Assembly: GCA_937146645.1 (NCBI GenBank)
Contig: CAKZRQ010000062.1
Location: 1 to 64,000 of the forward strand
Length of the DNA: 64,000 bases
DNA from: an uncultured Cyclobacteriaceae bacterium
GTDB taxonomy: Bacteria; Bacteroidota; Bacteroidia; Cytophagales; Cyclobacteriaceae
Direction of reading: 5' to 3'
In this document: piece after piece, positions 13,726 to 22,808 of the stretch
Layout of the letters: each line of letters begins with the position of its first letter
Position numbering within the stretch: position 1 is the stretch's first letter
Translations under genes and position numbers: made by a program
Notes under the pieces: generated by a model
Databases searched by the model: none
What the model was told of the DNA's origin: nothing
Seen by the model: only the letters and a program-made list of their open reading frames with translations

Positions 13726-15966
13726 TTAAAATGTAAATTTCACAAAACCTCTAAAGTTGAAAGGGGTACCAGGTGTAAAGTGAATCTCGCTTACAGGTTC
13801 TGCTTCTAATGAACCATCAGCTAGCCTGATTCGAGATTCTGTATCAAACTGGGTTTCCTTCCAATCGGAATCTAACAAGTTTTCAATTATGAAACCAACA
13901 GTAAATGCATTGAACTTATAGTTAGCATTCAGGTCAAGAATGGTATAACCTTCCGCCACTACACTGTTGTCTTCATTCGCTGGTCTGTCCTGTAGATACC
14001 TTGCTCGAAGAGCTGCGGCAAAGCCATTTTTCTCAACTGCCAAACCAGCAGTTGTCGTAATTCTCGGAGCCAAAGGAATCAAGTTTTCTCCTTCCGGATC
14101 GTCAATACTTCTGGCATAGGAGTAAGTGAAGTCACTATCAAAATACAACCAGTCTACCGCTTGCCACCTTATTCCTAAATCAACTCCTCTTCTTGCTGTT
14201 CGACCACTAGGTTCTACGATACCAGCATCTCCAACATACACGAATTCTTGCTCAAGCCTTAAATACCAAAGTGCCGCATTAACCAGGAATCGAGGAGCAA
14301 TCTTAAAGTTACCACCAAGATCTACGCCATAAGCCTGAGGAAGAATTTGCTCATTATTCGGTCTTTCAAGCACCAATCTGGTATCATTGGAGTGGAATCC
14401 AATACCTGATTTAAGAAAGAGCTGCACCCCATCAGAGGCGGTGTAAATCAAATTCAGTTTCGGGCTGACTACAGCCGCAGTTAATGAATTAGGATCATAC
14501 TCCGGTGTCAATTCATCCTGATATAGATATCTGAAATAATCCACTCTGACTCCAGGATTGATTCGGAGCCTGTTTAAGTTCAAATCGAAGTTGGCAAAAG
14601 CGTAATAATTACCTTCTGTGATATCTCCTCTTTGGGTCACAAATCTTACACTGTCACGATTTTTAGTTCCAGCCAGTTCGTTGTCATCGCTGAAGTCACT
14701 TCTTAAACCAACACCTACCGTTAAGGCGTAATCTCCGCCATTAAAATAATCGCTATAGGTAACAGCTGATTCGGCACCGAAAAGCTGACGATCTTCTCTC
14801 TGTCTGATCTGATCACCGTTTACGCTATCTTCCAGGAAGAAGGTGAAGTTTGAGAAGAGCTCAAAATCGTAGGTGCTGTAGAAAACGTTGTTTTTAATGT
14901 AAAGCTTGTCATTGATCATTTTTGAATGATTCAAGGCAAGGTTCATTCTACTGGTGCTTCCGCCTTCAGTATCATCCAGAGCACCGAAATTGGTGATTTG
15001 ACCGCTTTGCACAGCTCTAACAGGAATTTGCCCTGAAGCATCCCATTTACTTGTAAAATAGGAAGCGATCAAACTAATATCTGAGCCATCGTCCAATGTC
15101 AATCCATACTTACCCATCAGGTTCAACCTATTGAAATTTTGACTTGATTCGAATGGACCATCGCTGGAAAGATATTCTGCAGCTACATAAGCGTGATTCT
15201 TGGTTTCATTGACCAAATTAAAAAGACCCACAGTCCTAGTCGTATTAAAGCTTCCACCTTCTACGGTCACTGAGCTCTTGTCTAAGGCTCTTTTAGTCTG
15301 AAAGTTCACATAACCTGCAGTAGCAAAGTTTCCTTTATCTGCATTGTAAGGGCCTTTGTCAAAATCAATTCGCTCAATTGTTTCTGGTATCACAAAGTGT
15401 AAATCCGAATATCCCTGACCGTGAGCATGAGAAACCATATTTACAGGCATTCCATCCACCGTGATATTGATGTCGGTACCATGATCTATGTCAAACCCTC
15501 GTAAGAAAATCTGTTCTGCTTTTCCACCACCTGCATGCTGACCAATAAAAAGCCCTGGAACCTTCCTTAGTATAACTTGAGAATTACTAACTGGATTAAG
15601 CTTCAGATCAACTCGCGAAAGTGTCTGTACAGGGTTAATGTCCTGGCTGAAAACCACTTCATCCAACTGGATAGCAGTTTCCTTTAATCTGACGGTGATC
15701 TCTTTAGATAGATCCGTGATTTCTATGTTTTGCGAAGCATAGCCCACATGTGTAACCTGAATAAATTCGCCCACCTTTATTCCAGGAAGTACAAAATATC
15801 CAGAAGGATTAGTATGTGCATGATGCTCTGATCCCTCATGAATAATGTAAGCGCCTATTATTGGTGAGCTATTTTCATCTAAAACACGACCTCGAAGGTC
15901 TTGGGCTGAGGCCGTACTTAATAGAAAAAGGGAAAATAAAACTAGTAGTGGTAATCGTTTACTCAT
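13726..15966 (-). CDS. TonB-dependent outer-membrane receptor of the peptide cluster
   Basis: 746 residues: signal peptide ending in ASAQ, a carboxypeptidase-regulatory-like beta domain (about 22-105), plug domain with IFLRGFDIDHGTDINITVDG, then a 22-strand barrel ending in a terminal Phe (FRGFVKFTF). The plug carries His/Met rich stretches (HEGSEHHAHTN, MPVNMVSHAHGQ), suggesting metal or metal-complex handling. From memory, receptors with this SHAHGQGY plug are often found near HupE/UreJ genes, and one is present here at 17318. Its position inside the operon, 3 bp from the dehydrogenase and 140 bp after the cyclodeaminase, argues that it imports the cluster product in metal-bound form. Confidence 0.92.
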   Translation of the reverse strand: MSKRLPLLVLFSLFLLSTASAQDLRGRVLDENSSPIIGAYIIHEGSEHHAHTNPSGYFVLPGIKVGEFIQVTHVGYASQNIEITDLSKEITVRLKETAIQLDEVVFSQDINPVQTLSRVDLKLNPVSNSQVILRKVPGLFIGQHAGGGKAEQIFLRGFDIDHGTDINITVDGMPVNMVSHAHGQGYSDLHFVIPETIERIDFDKGPYNADKGNFATAGYVNFQTKRALDKSSVTVEGGSFNTTRTVGLFNLVNETKNHAYVAAEYLSSDGPFESSQNFNRLNLMGKYGLTLDDGSDISLIASYFTSKWDASGQIPVRAVQSGQITNFGALDDTEGGSTSRMNLALNHSKMINDKLYIKNNVFYSTYDFELFSNFTFFLEDSVNGDQIRQREDRQLFGAESAVTYSDYFNGGDYALTVGVGLRSDFSDDNELAGTKNRDSVRFVTQRGDITEGNYYAFANFDLNLNRLRINPGVRVDYFRYLYQDELTPEYDPNSLTAAVVSPKLNLIYTASDGVQLFLKSGIGFHSNDTRLVLERPNNEQILPQAYGVDLGGNFKIAPRFLVNAALWYLRLEQEFVYVGDAGIVEPSGRTARRGVDLGIRWQAVDWLYFDSDFTYSYARSIDDPEGENLIPLAPRITTTAGLAVEKNGFAAALRARYLQDRPANEDNSVVAEGYTILDLNANYKFNAFTVGFIIENLLDSDWKETQFDTESRIRLADGSLEAEPVSEIHFTPGTPFNFRGFVKFTF

Positions 15967-16105
15967 AAAAAGGTATTGATGGTAGTGATGAAATCGTTTT
16001 CAGTACGACTAAAGATATTTGACGCAGTCTTCCTTACACTTCTCAAATCGATTTTGTTTAGGAAAACTGATATGAATCATATTTAGATGGGGGTGAAACC
16101 TCTAA

Positions 16106-17182
16106 TTATGAATCTGAAAGACGTGAAAATTGATGTATTGCTCCGTATGGATTTTTCTCATCGGAGGAGTAAGATTCGATATTCATCCTGGTGCCAAGGC
16201 CCAGTTCCTTCGTATAATCTGCGAAAAGATCTGCGACCACCTGGTCTTCTAGAGCCCATCCCGTAGAATCAAAAACAGTGACAGAAGATTTGTATTCCTG
16301 CTGTAGTTCCTCACTTTTTATAAGCTCAACCCAGCTAGGACCTATATCGCTGCTTTCAAGTTGCTGGCATTCTCCTTCGATTACCGCTTGATCGAGGAAA
16401 TCAGGGCAAACCTTTGAATTCTGTAGCAGAGATTTGGGTAGCTCAAACTTACCTGGGAAATCTGCACCGACAGCGTTGATATGTAAATGAGCTTTGCAGT
16501 TATATTGCTCGAAAAGAGGCCCTTTATGTGGCTCAATGGATGTGGCTGTAGAAATGATATCGGACTGCTCAAGAATTTCTTCAATGCTTGCTTGACGCAA
16601 AGTTATATCAAGATCGATGGGTGCAAGTCGCTCCTTCAAACTATCCATTGAAGCTTGATCCGAATCGTAATAAAGCACTTCTTCAATATCAAATAATCGG
16701 CTGATAGCATGAATTTGAGTCACAGACTGGGCACCACAACCTATTATTCCAAGAATTTCGGAGTCTGGATTTGCCATAAGCTTTGTGGCAACAGCACTAG
16801 AAGCTCCAGTTCTTAAGGCAGTTAACAACACCCCGTCAAGGAGGTGATTCAAATGGCCTGTATGGGTGTCGTAACTGGATATGGTTGACAATATGGTAGG
16901 GACCTTAAAAAGCTCTGGATTCTCAGGATGATACCCTACCACCTTGATTACAACTTCCTCTCCCTTTTTCATTAATGGCATCCATTCTACCAGTCCCAGA
17001 AATGGCTTTTTATAGTTAAACCCGGAACGAGCTGGAATATGTGTATCTTCGCTATTGTACTCAGAAAGAGCTCTTTCCAGTGAGGATGTCAAATCATCCA
17101 TCACTTTGTTCAAGCCCTTTTTGATAATAATTTCATTGACAGCGTCACTGTCAATTATGATTGTTTCTTGATTTTTATTCAT
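16106..17182 (-). CDS. Ornithine cyclodeaminase / mu-crystallin family enzyme
   Basis: NAD-dependent enzyme related to ornithine cyclodeaminase. Signatures: RTGASSAVATKLMA, Rossmann loop IIGCGAQSVTQIHA, a dinucleotide-binding acidic residue at YYDSD, and INAVGADFPGKFELPKSLL. I start at ATG 17182 (MNKNQETIIID); 27 more codons are open upstream but have no family similarity and would fill the divergent promoter region. Best hypothesis: converts ornithine to proline (or lysine to pipecolate) to feed the prolyl ligase downstream. A SbnB-like or amino-acid dehydrogenase role is possible. First gene of the leftward operon, divergent from the HupE-like gene. Confidence 0.87.
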   Translation of the reverse strand: MNKNQETIIIDSDAVNEIIIKKGLNKVMDDLTSSLERALSEYNSEDTHIPARSGFNYKKPFLGLVEWMPLMKKGEEVVIKVVGYHPENPELFKVPTILSTISSYDTHTGHLNHLLDGVLLTALRTGASSAVATKLMANPDSEILGIIGCGAQSVTQIHAISRLFDIEEVLYYDSDQASMDSLKERLAPIDLDITLRQASIEEILEQSDIISTATSIEPHKGPLFEQYNCKAHLHINAVGADFPGKFELPKSLLQNSKVCPDFLDQAVIEGECQQLESSDIGPSWVELIKSEELQQEYKSSVTVFDSTGWALEDQVVADLFADYTKELGLGTRMNIESYSSDEKNPYGAIHQFSRLSDS

Positions 17183-17265
17183 TCTTGGAAAAAGACAATT
17201 CTCAATATACCACTTTGAATTAATGTGGCAATTCTTTTCTTTTATCGGACTTAAAAAAAACATCT

Positions 17266-17287
17266 AAACCTGATTTCTGTTAGGTTT
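17266..17287. promoter_or_regulatory. Inverted repeat in the divergent promoter region, candidate operator
   Basis: AAACCT and AGGTTT separated by 10 bp (AAACCTGATTTCTGTTAGGT then TT). It lies between the divergent starts at 17182 and 17318, where a shared metal-responsive regulator would be expected to bind. The trailing T-run means it could also be a weak hairpin. No regulator gene is in the cluster. Confidence 0.35.
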
Positions 17288-17305
17288 TTTGTCATTTCGT
17301 CACCC

Positions 17306-17313
17306 TACATTTG
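17306..17313 (+). promoter_or_regulatory. Possible Bacteroidota -7 promoter element
   Basis: TACATTTG fits the TAnnTTTG consensus of the primary Bacteroidota sigma factor. It ends 4 bp before the ATG of the HupE-like gene, so a transcript from here would be almost leaderless. The nearest upstream TTG (17289-17291) is only 14 bp away, shorter than usual, which lowers confidence. Confidence 0.3.
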
Positions 17314-17317
17314 ATTC

Positions 17318-18541
17318 ATGACCACAACTAATTTATTGAAAACAGGTTTAGCATTTCTTGTATTTTTCTTATTCCTGACTCCGATTGTAGAGGCACATAA
17401 GCCTAACCAAAACTACATATACTTAAGCATTTACGAGGGAAAAATGGATTGCAGAATAGAGCTTAGAAAAAGTGATATTCAGCAGGTCTTTGGATTCGAG
17501 TTTGAAGCAGGGGAGTATCCGGATAATGATGATCCAAGAACAAAAACCATGGTGGATTACATTCTTAAAAATCTAAAATTCACTTCAGCCTCTGGAAATC
17601 ATGATTTGATTTTCACTGGTACAGACATATTGGATTTAGGAGGGAACGACTTTATTCTGTTCAATTTTGACATGACGAATATGAATCCAGTTCCTTCTGA
17701 AATGGATATCTATGACGAAATTTTTGTGCAGGAAATTTCTGGTCAGGAGTCCTTACTACATATCGAACGAAATTGGAAAACGGGCGTCCTTGCAAATGAG
17801 GCTTTGCCCTCATTAATCTATGGTCCGAACTCTACTAACCAGACTCTCAACATAGAAGAAGGATCCGTTTTTACTGGTTTTATGGCCATGGTTAAATCTG
17901 GAATTTACCATATCTGGATCGGTCTGGATCACATTTTATTCTTAATTGCCTTGCTAATTCCTTCAGTAGTGGTCTACCGACCAAAAGATCCTAAAGGTTC
18001 CTGGATGGGAATTAAATACACTGACTTTAATACACAAAACAGCTTTAAAACTGCTCTTTGGTCAGTGGTGAAGATCATTACTATTTTCACCTTGGCTCAC
18101 TCAGTTACCCTAAGTCTGGCAGCTTTAGAAGTGATTAATTTGTCTTCAAGACTGGTGGAATCGATTATTGCGGTCTCCATTGCCATGGCGGCATATCATA
18201 ATATCACGCCATTCCTTAACAAAAGAGAGTGGCTGATCATTTTAGTCTTTGGACTATTCCATGGCTTTGGCTTTGCATCGGTGCTTGCTGAGCAGTCCAG
18301 GGGTGGTGAATATCTGGTCTATTCATTAGTTGGGTTTAATATTGGAGTGGAAATTGGTCAGCTGACCATAATCTTCCTTGCCTTTCCCATACTATGGTTC
18401 CTCAGTAAAAGCAAGGTCTATCCAGCAATACTAGTTGGATTTTCCCTAGCACTTATAGCAATAGCGACTTATTGGGTGATTGAAAGGGCTTTCGATATCG
18501 ATTTGAAGCTTTTGACCTGGCTGGTAAACCTGTTTAAATAA
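17318..18541 (+). CDS. HupE/UreJ-family membrane protein, putative metal transporter
   Basis: 407 residues: signal peptide ending in VEAHKP, an extracytoplasmic beta-rich domain (about 25-175), and a C-terminal membrane domain with about six segments. Conserved His motifs of the family are present: GIYHIWIGLDHILFLIALL, FTLAHSVTLSLAAL and LFHGFGFASVL. HupE/UreJ proteins have been linked to nickel or other divalent metal uptake; this long form with an N-terminal domain (HupE/UreJ_2) is common in Bacteroidota. The stop TAA directly abuts the ATG of the second synthetase, so the two are co-transcribed and probably translationally coupled. It ties metal transport to peptide synthesis. The metal cannot be read from sequence. 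Confidence 0.9.
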   Translation: MTTTNLLKTGLAFLVFFLFLTPIVEAHKPNQNYIYLSIYEGKMDCRIELRKSDIQQVFGFEFEAGEYPDNDDPRTKTMVDYILKNLKFTSASGNHDLIFTGTDILDLGGNDFILFNFDMTNMNPVPSEMDIYDEIFVQEISGQESLLHIERNWKTGVLANEALPSLIYGPNSTNQTLNIEEGSVFTGFMAMVKSGIYHIWIGLDHILFLIALLIPSVVVYRPKDPKGSWMGIKYTDFNTQNSFKTALWSVVKIITIFTLAHSVTLSLAALEVINLSSRLVESIIAVSIAMAAYHNITPFLNKREWLIILVFGLFHGFGFASVLAEQSRGGEYLVYSLVGFNIGVEIGQLTIIFLAFPILWFLSKSKVYPAILVGFSLALIAIATYWVIERAFDIDLKLLTWLVNLFK

Positions 18542-21500
18542 ATGGAAGAAAATTCCGATGACTTACTCGACCAATGGCTGGATTTTAATGATGCCGAAGG
18601 GGAGGAGTCTGTAGAATTATCCATTCCTAAAGCACAGGCACAGGACTCCTATCCTCTTTCTCAGACTCAAAAGCGTCTTTGGCTTGTATATCAAAAAGTA
18701 CCAAATAGTCCAGTCTATAATTACTCTGAAAACTGGACCTTTTCAGCTGATAGTTTCAACAAGGGTGCATTTTTAGATGCAATAGAAGTTCTTTGTAAAA
18801 AGTATCAAATCCTTCTAAGCAATTATGCGATAGTCAAGGAGGAGCCGAGACTCGTTTATCAGAAGCGATCCACTTTTGAGCTACATGAATCAGAAGGGCC
18901 TCAGTCGGATGAATTAGCCAGAGCCTGGCTGAAAGCCAAAGCCAGTGAGGGTTTTCGATTGGAATCGGACCCTTTGGTTCGGGTGGCCATTTGTCCAGTG
19001 AATGAGGAGATTACGATTATTGGAATCACATTTCATCATATAGTTATTGATGCTTGGTCCATTGGAATAATCAAAAAGGATTTGGCGGAAATCTATTCTA
19101 ATTGTCTGAAAGGTGTTTCGAATGAAGGATCAAGCGAAAATCTTCAATTCCACGATTTCACTGTTTGGGAGTCACAGAAAGAAGTGAAAGAGGCCACAGG
19201 CATCAGTATCACTTCTGCTAAGCCAGAAGCCTTAGAGCTCACCCTTGATCACACAAGACCATCGCGACCTTCATACAGAGGCTCTTTTCATCGATTTGCA
19301 CTCGCAAAGAGTTTGACAAAGCCCATTCAAAAGCTAGCAAAAGAGTACCAAACCACAGATTTTAATGTGTTTCTGACGGCATTTCAAATTCTATTGAGTC
19401 GGTATGGGGGAGCGGAAGATGTGTCAGTCGGTATTCCGGTGCTCAACAGGGAAGAGGAAGAATTAAAAAAAATGGTGGGCTATTTTGTCGATACTCAGGT
19501 TATACAAAGTCATTTACCACCATCAAAGTCCTTCAAAACCCTTTTGGAGCAAATCAAAAAGGACACGCTTGAAGCCCTTACAGGAGAAAGACCGAGCTAT
19601 GAAGAACTGATTGAGCAATCAGGAATACGAGCTGATCAAAGTGAAAATCCCCTCTTTCAGGTAATGTTCGTCGGACATTCCAAGGACGGAAACCCATTTG
19701 AGGAGTTTGGTCTGAAGGTAAAAATGGAAACTATCGATATGGATGTTTCCAAATTTGATCTCACGCTTCACCATTTTGGGGAAAGGGAAGGAGAATTTAA
19801 AATTGGAGTTGAAATAGCCTTTGATTTGTTTGATTCAAGCTTCGCTAAGAGACTTTCTGAGCATTTCGAAGCTTTACTTTTTGAAATAGTCAGGGGTCCA
19901 GATCGGGAAATATCAGATTTTACGATGATAACCGAGCAGGAGAGGAGCTACCTCACTTCTGGCCTATCTCATGGCTTTAATCCCGAGCCAGAGGGTAGTA
20001 TTCTGGAAGATTTAGAACATGCTTTTACCGATTCAAAGGATAAGATAGCATTAGTTTGCGGAGACGAACGGTTGACTTACGGCGAACTAGATCAGAAAAG
20101 CGGAGCTTTGGCCAAAGCACTAAATGAGAAAAATATTGATCGTGAAAAACCGATCGGCATCTACGTAAATCGATCCGTTGAGTACGTGGTTTGTATGTTT
20201 GGAGTACTGCGCTATGGAGGATATTATCTTGCCCTGGATCCAGAGTATCCGGATGAAAGAATTCAACAGTACTTAGAAGAATCATCCTGCGAATTAGTGC
20301 TTTGTAAGGAGCAAGTTTTTAAAGGTACTAACTCAACTATTCAGATATTAGATATTAATTCAATATCAGATAATGAATCTATTGATAGTCAAATAGTTAA
20401 ATATAATAATTCTAAGGAATTAGCATACTTAATTTTTACTTCTGGAAGTACCAATAAACCCAAGGGAGTTCCGATTTCACATGCTAATCTTTATTCTTCG
20501 TACAAGGCAAGAACAGCGTACTATTCTGATTCTCCGGAAAGCTATTTGATGGTTTCCTCTTTTGCCTTTGATAGTTCTGTGGCCGGTATTTATTGGACGC
20601 TTTGTACGGGAGGAAAATTGGTGATTTCTAGGGATAATGAAGCTTTGGATTCTAGCCCTCTCTCAAGACTGATTGAGCGAGAAGAGGTTTCCCATACTTT
20701 GATGCTGCCTTCACTTTATCAGGAGATTATTTCCCAGACAAAGGCTCCAAGCCTAAAAAATGTAATTGTAGCAGGAGAGGGGTGCCCTCCTAAATTACCC
20801 CAAGTACATTTTGAAGTTAACCCTCAGGCAAGGCTTTTTAATGAATATGGGCCAACAGAAGGCACAGTTTGGTGCACGGTCCATGAATTTAAGGCAGCGG
20901 ATCATTGGGATAAATCACCGATAGGTCTGGCTACAAATAATACTCTTGCCTATGTTCTAAACGAGAATCAAGGTTTGGTTCCTACCGGCTTACAAGGTGA
21001 GCTTTGTATTGCTGGGCCTGGTGTGGCATCAGGATATTTAGATGCTGATGAAACGGAAGAAAAATTCCTCAAAAACCAGTATTCTGATCAGTGGGGCAGG
21101 ATTTATCGAACTGGAGATCTGGTAAGAATCCAATCAAGTGGATTGATCGAATATCTTGGAAGGATCGATAATCAGGTGAAAATTCGTGGGCATCGAATTG
21201 AATTGAACGAGATTCAAAATCTTACAGATTCGCTTAAACAGGTAGAGAAATCTGTTGCCATAGTACTCGATTCAGGAAACCCCGAGATAGCTTTGGCCTG
21301 GAAGGCTAATTCAGATATAAATAATGAAGAAATAAGAGCATCTCTTCAGGAAAAGCTGCCAAGTTATATGGTTCCTTCGGCCTATATGCAGCTGGATGAA
21401 TTTCCATTGTTACCGAATGGAAAGGTGGATCAAAAGGAGCTGGCCACATTATTCGAGAAACGTCCCAAGGAAGAAAAGCAAGTTCAGGAAAAGAAAGCAG

Positions 21501-22693
21501 AGACTTACCTTCAGAATCAAGTTGCCAATATCTTGGCCGATGTTCTGGAATTGGAAGAAGTTTCTGTGAATGCTGATTTCAACGATATAGGCGTGAATTC
21601 GCTTCGAAGTATTCGAGTGATCGCGAGACTCAGGGAATTAGGTCTGAAAGTTACTCCTGAGCAGTTTTTACGCTATTCCACGGTGGAAACTTTGGTGAAT
21701 TCCCTGGAACATGAGCAATACCAAAGACCTAGGAATCTTCAGGAATTAGAGATTCTAAAAGTTTGGGAAAAGCAGCTTTCGCAAAAGCTAATTGGGGTAA
21801 ATGATAACTTTAAAAAGGATGGAGGCTCTGCTTATGAATGGCAGCAGGTGGAAGCAGAATTAAATCAAAAATTTGAGTTTGCTGAGCCCATAAGCATCAA
21901 TGATTCCATTACTTCTATTTCGGATAAAGTAAAGTCATCTAATACCGTTGATAATCAGGATATTAAAAGGGTTATTCCAATAACCACAATTGGTAAAGAA
22001 AAGCCACTTTTCTGTGTTCATTCGGAGTTTTATTATGAGACGGTTTACAGCCAACTTACTCGTCAACTTTCTTCCGATTTTCCGGTATATGGATTGCTTT
22101 CAGTAAGTCCAGAATTAGTCAAGGATGAGCTTCCCAAGGACATTCCCGAAGTGGCCAGGCTGTGCGTCAACGATATGAAGAAGGTCCAAGCTAATGGACC
22201 ATTCAGAATCTTGTCTTATTCCATAGGGAATGTGGTTGCTTTTGAGATGGCTAAGCAGCTTCAGGAAGCAGGAGAGAAGGTGCAGCTGATTATGATTGAT
22301 CCCCCTTTGTTTTTTGATAAATCTCGGGTTTTCGGAAAGGGTGAATATAAAAAGCTGTTCACGCATCTGGAGCTTTGGAAGAAGCCTGCGACCTTATTTT
22401 CCAAGCTTAAGAAAAAGGTGAGTAATGAGAAAAAACCAGTCTTGATTGAGGATACGGGCCTTTTGAAGAAGTTTCTGTATGCTTATCAGCCAAAGCATGT
22501 AGACGTGGAAACCTTGCTTATTACGACACCGAGCGAGTTCAAACATACCTACGGTTGGGATCCACTGGTGAATGTGGTGGATACGGAGCGAATCCAAGGA
22601 CCGCATTTGAAATTGATGCGTGAACCTTATGCTTCGCAAATGAATGAGGCGATCGAGCGGAATTTGAGGAAATGGGACGAGGTGGAAGGATGA
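18542..22693 (+). CDS. Nonribosomal peptide synthetase C-A-T-(T)-TE, terminating module
   Basis: 1383 residues. Condensation domain (about 35-470) with HHIVID 165-170; adenylation domain (about 490-975) with TSGSTNKPKG, NEYGPTE, YRTGDL, GRIDNQVKIRGHRIE and NGKVDQ; carrier domain with Ser1020 (DIGVNSLRS); a second carrier-like segment (about 1065-1130) with NFKKDGGSAYEW, one residue shorter than a normal GGxS motif; thioesterase (about 1145-1383) with SYSIG, Ser1227, probable Asp1253 and His1355. The specificity residues by eye are D-S-A-M-I-A-E-V-W-(K), which I cannot match with confidence. It would add the last residue and release the peptide by hydrolysis or cyclisation. Starts at the base after the HupE stop. 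Confidence 0.93.
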   Translation: MEENSDDLLDQWLDFNDAEGEESVELSIPKAQAQDSYPLSQTQKRLWLVYQKVPNSPVYNYSENWTFSADSFNKGAFLDAIEVLCKKYQILLSNYAIVKEEPRLVYQKRSTFELHESEGPQSDELARAWLKAKASEGFRLESDPLVRVAICPVNEEITIIGITFHHIVIDAWSIGIIKKDLAEIYSNCLKGVSNEGSSENLQFHDFTVWESQKEVKEATGISITSAKPEALELTLDHTRPSRPSYRGSFHRFALAKSLTKPIQKLAKEYQTTDFNVFLTAFQILLSRYGGAEDVSVGIPVLNREEEELKKMVGYFVDTQVIQSHLPPSKSFKTLLEQIKKDTLEALTGERPSYEELIEQSGIRADQSENPLFQVMFVGHSKDGNPFEEFGLKVKMETIDMDVSKFDLTLHHFGEREGEFKIGVEIAFDLFDSSFAKRLSEHFEALLFEIVRGPDREISDFTMITEQERSYLTSGLSHGFNPEPEGSILEDLEHAFTDSKDKIALVCGDERLTYGELDQKSGALAKALNEKNIDREKPIGIYVNRSVEYVVCMFGVLRYGGYYLALDPEYPDERIQQYLEESSCELVLCKEQVFKGTNSTIQILDINSISDNESIDSQIVKYNNSKELAYLIFTSGSTNKPKGVPISHANLYSSYKARTAYYSDSPESYLMVSSFAFDSSVAGIYWTLCTGGKLVISRDNEALDSSPLSRLIEREEVSHTLMLPSLYQEIISQTKAPSLKNVIVAGEGCPPKLPQVHFEVNPQARLFNEYGPTEGTVWCTVHEFKAADHWDKSPIGLATNNTLAYVLNENQGLVPTGLQGELCIAGPGVASGYLDADETEEKFLKNQYSDQWGRIYRTGDLVRIQSSGLIEYLGRIDNQVKIRGHRIELNEIQNLTDSLKQVEKSVAIVLDSGNPEIALAWKANSDINNEEIRASLQEKLPSYMVPSAYMQLDEFPLLPNGKVDQKELATLFEKRPKEEKQVQEKKAETYLQNQVANILADVLELEEVSVNADFNDIGVNSLRSIRVIARLRELGLKVTPEQFLRYSTVETLVNSLEHEQYQRPRNLQELEILKVWEKQLSQKLIGVNDNFKKDGGSAYEWQQVEAELNQKFEFAEPISINDSITSISDKVKSSNTVDNQDIKRVIPITTIGKEKPLFCVHSEFYYETVYSQLTRQLSSDFPVYGLLSVSPELVKDELPKDIPEVARLCVNDMKKVQANGPFRILSYSIGNVVAFEMAKQLQEAGEKVQLIMIDPPLFFDKSRVFGKGEYKKLFTHLELWKKPATLFSKLKKKVSNEKKPVLIEDTGLLKKFLYAYQPKHVDVETLLITTPSEFKHTYGWDPLVNVVDTERIQGPHLKLMREPYASQMNEAIERNLRKWDEVEG

Positions 22694-22808
22694 AGTTTGA
22701 AGTGAGAAGGCTGAATTTTGAAGGATGAAGGAAGGATTAAGTAGGCAGTGTCAGTGGGCAGAAAACGGATAACGTAACTGACAACGGACAACCCAGAACA
22801 GAAACAGA

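Noticed and set aside
16106-17263. Start of the cyclodeaminase at ATG 17263
   Set aside because: The first 27 residues have no family similarity and would occupy most of the divergent control region; ATG 17182 fits the family N-terminus.
20025-20285. Antisense open frames inside the synthetases, peptidases, RND pump and PEP carboxylase
   Set aside because: They follow codon patterns of the sense genes, lack motifs and signals, and are expected shadows.
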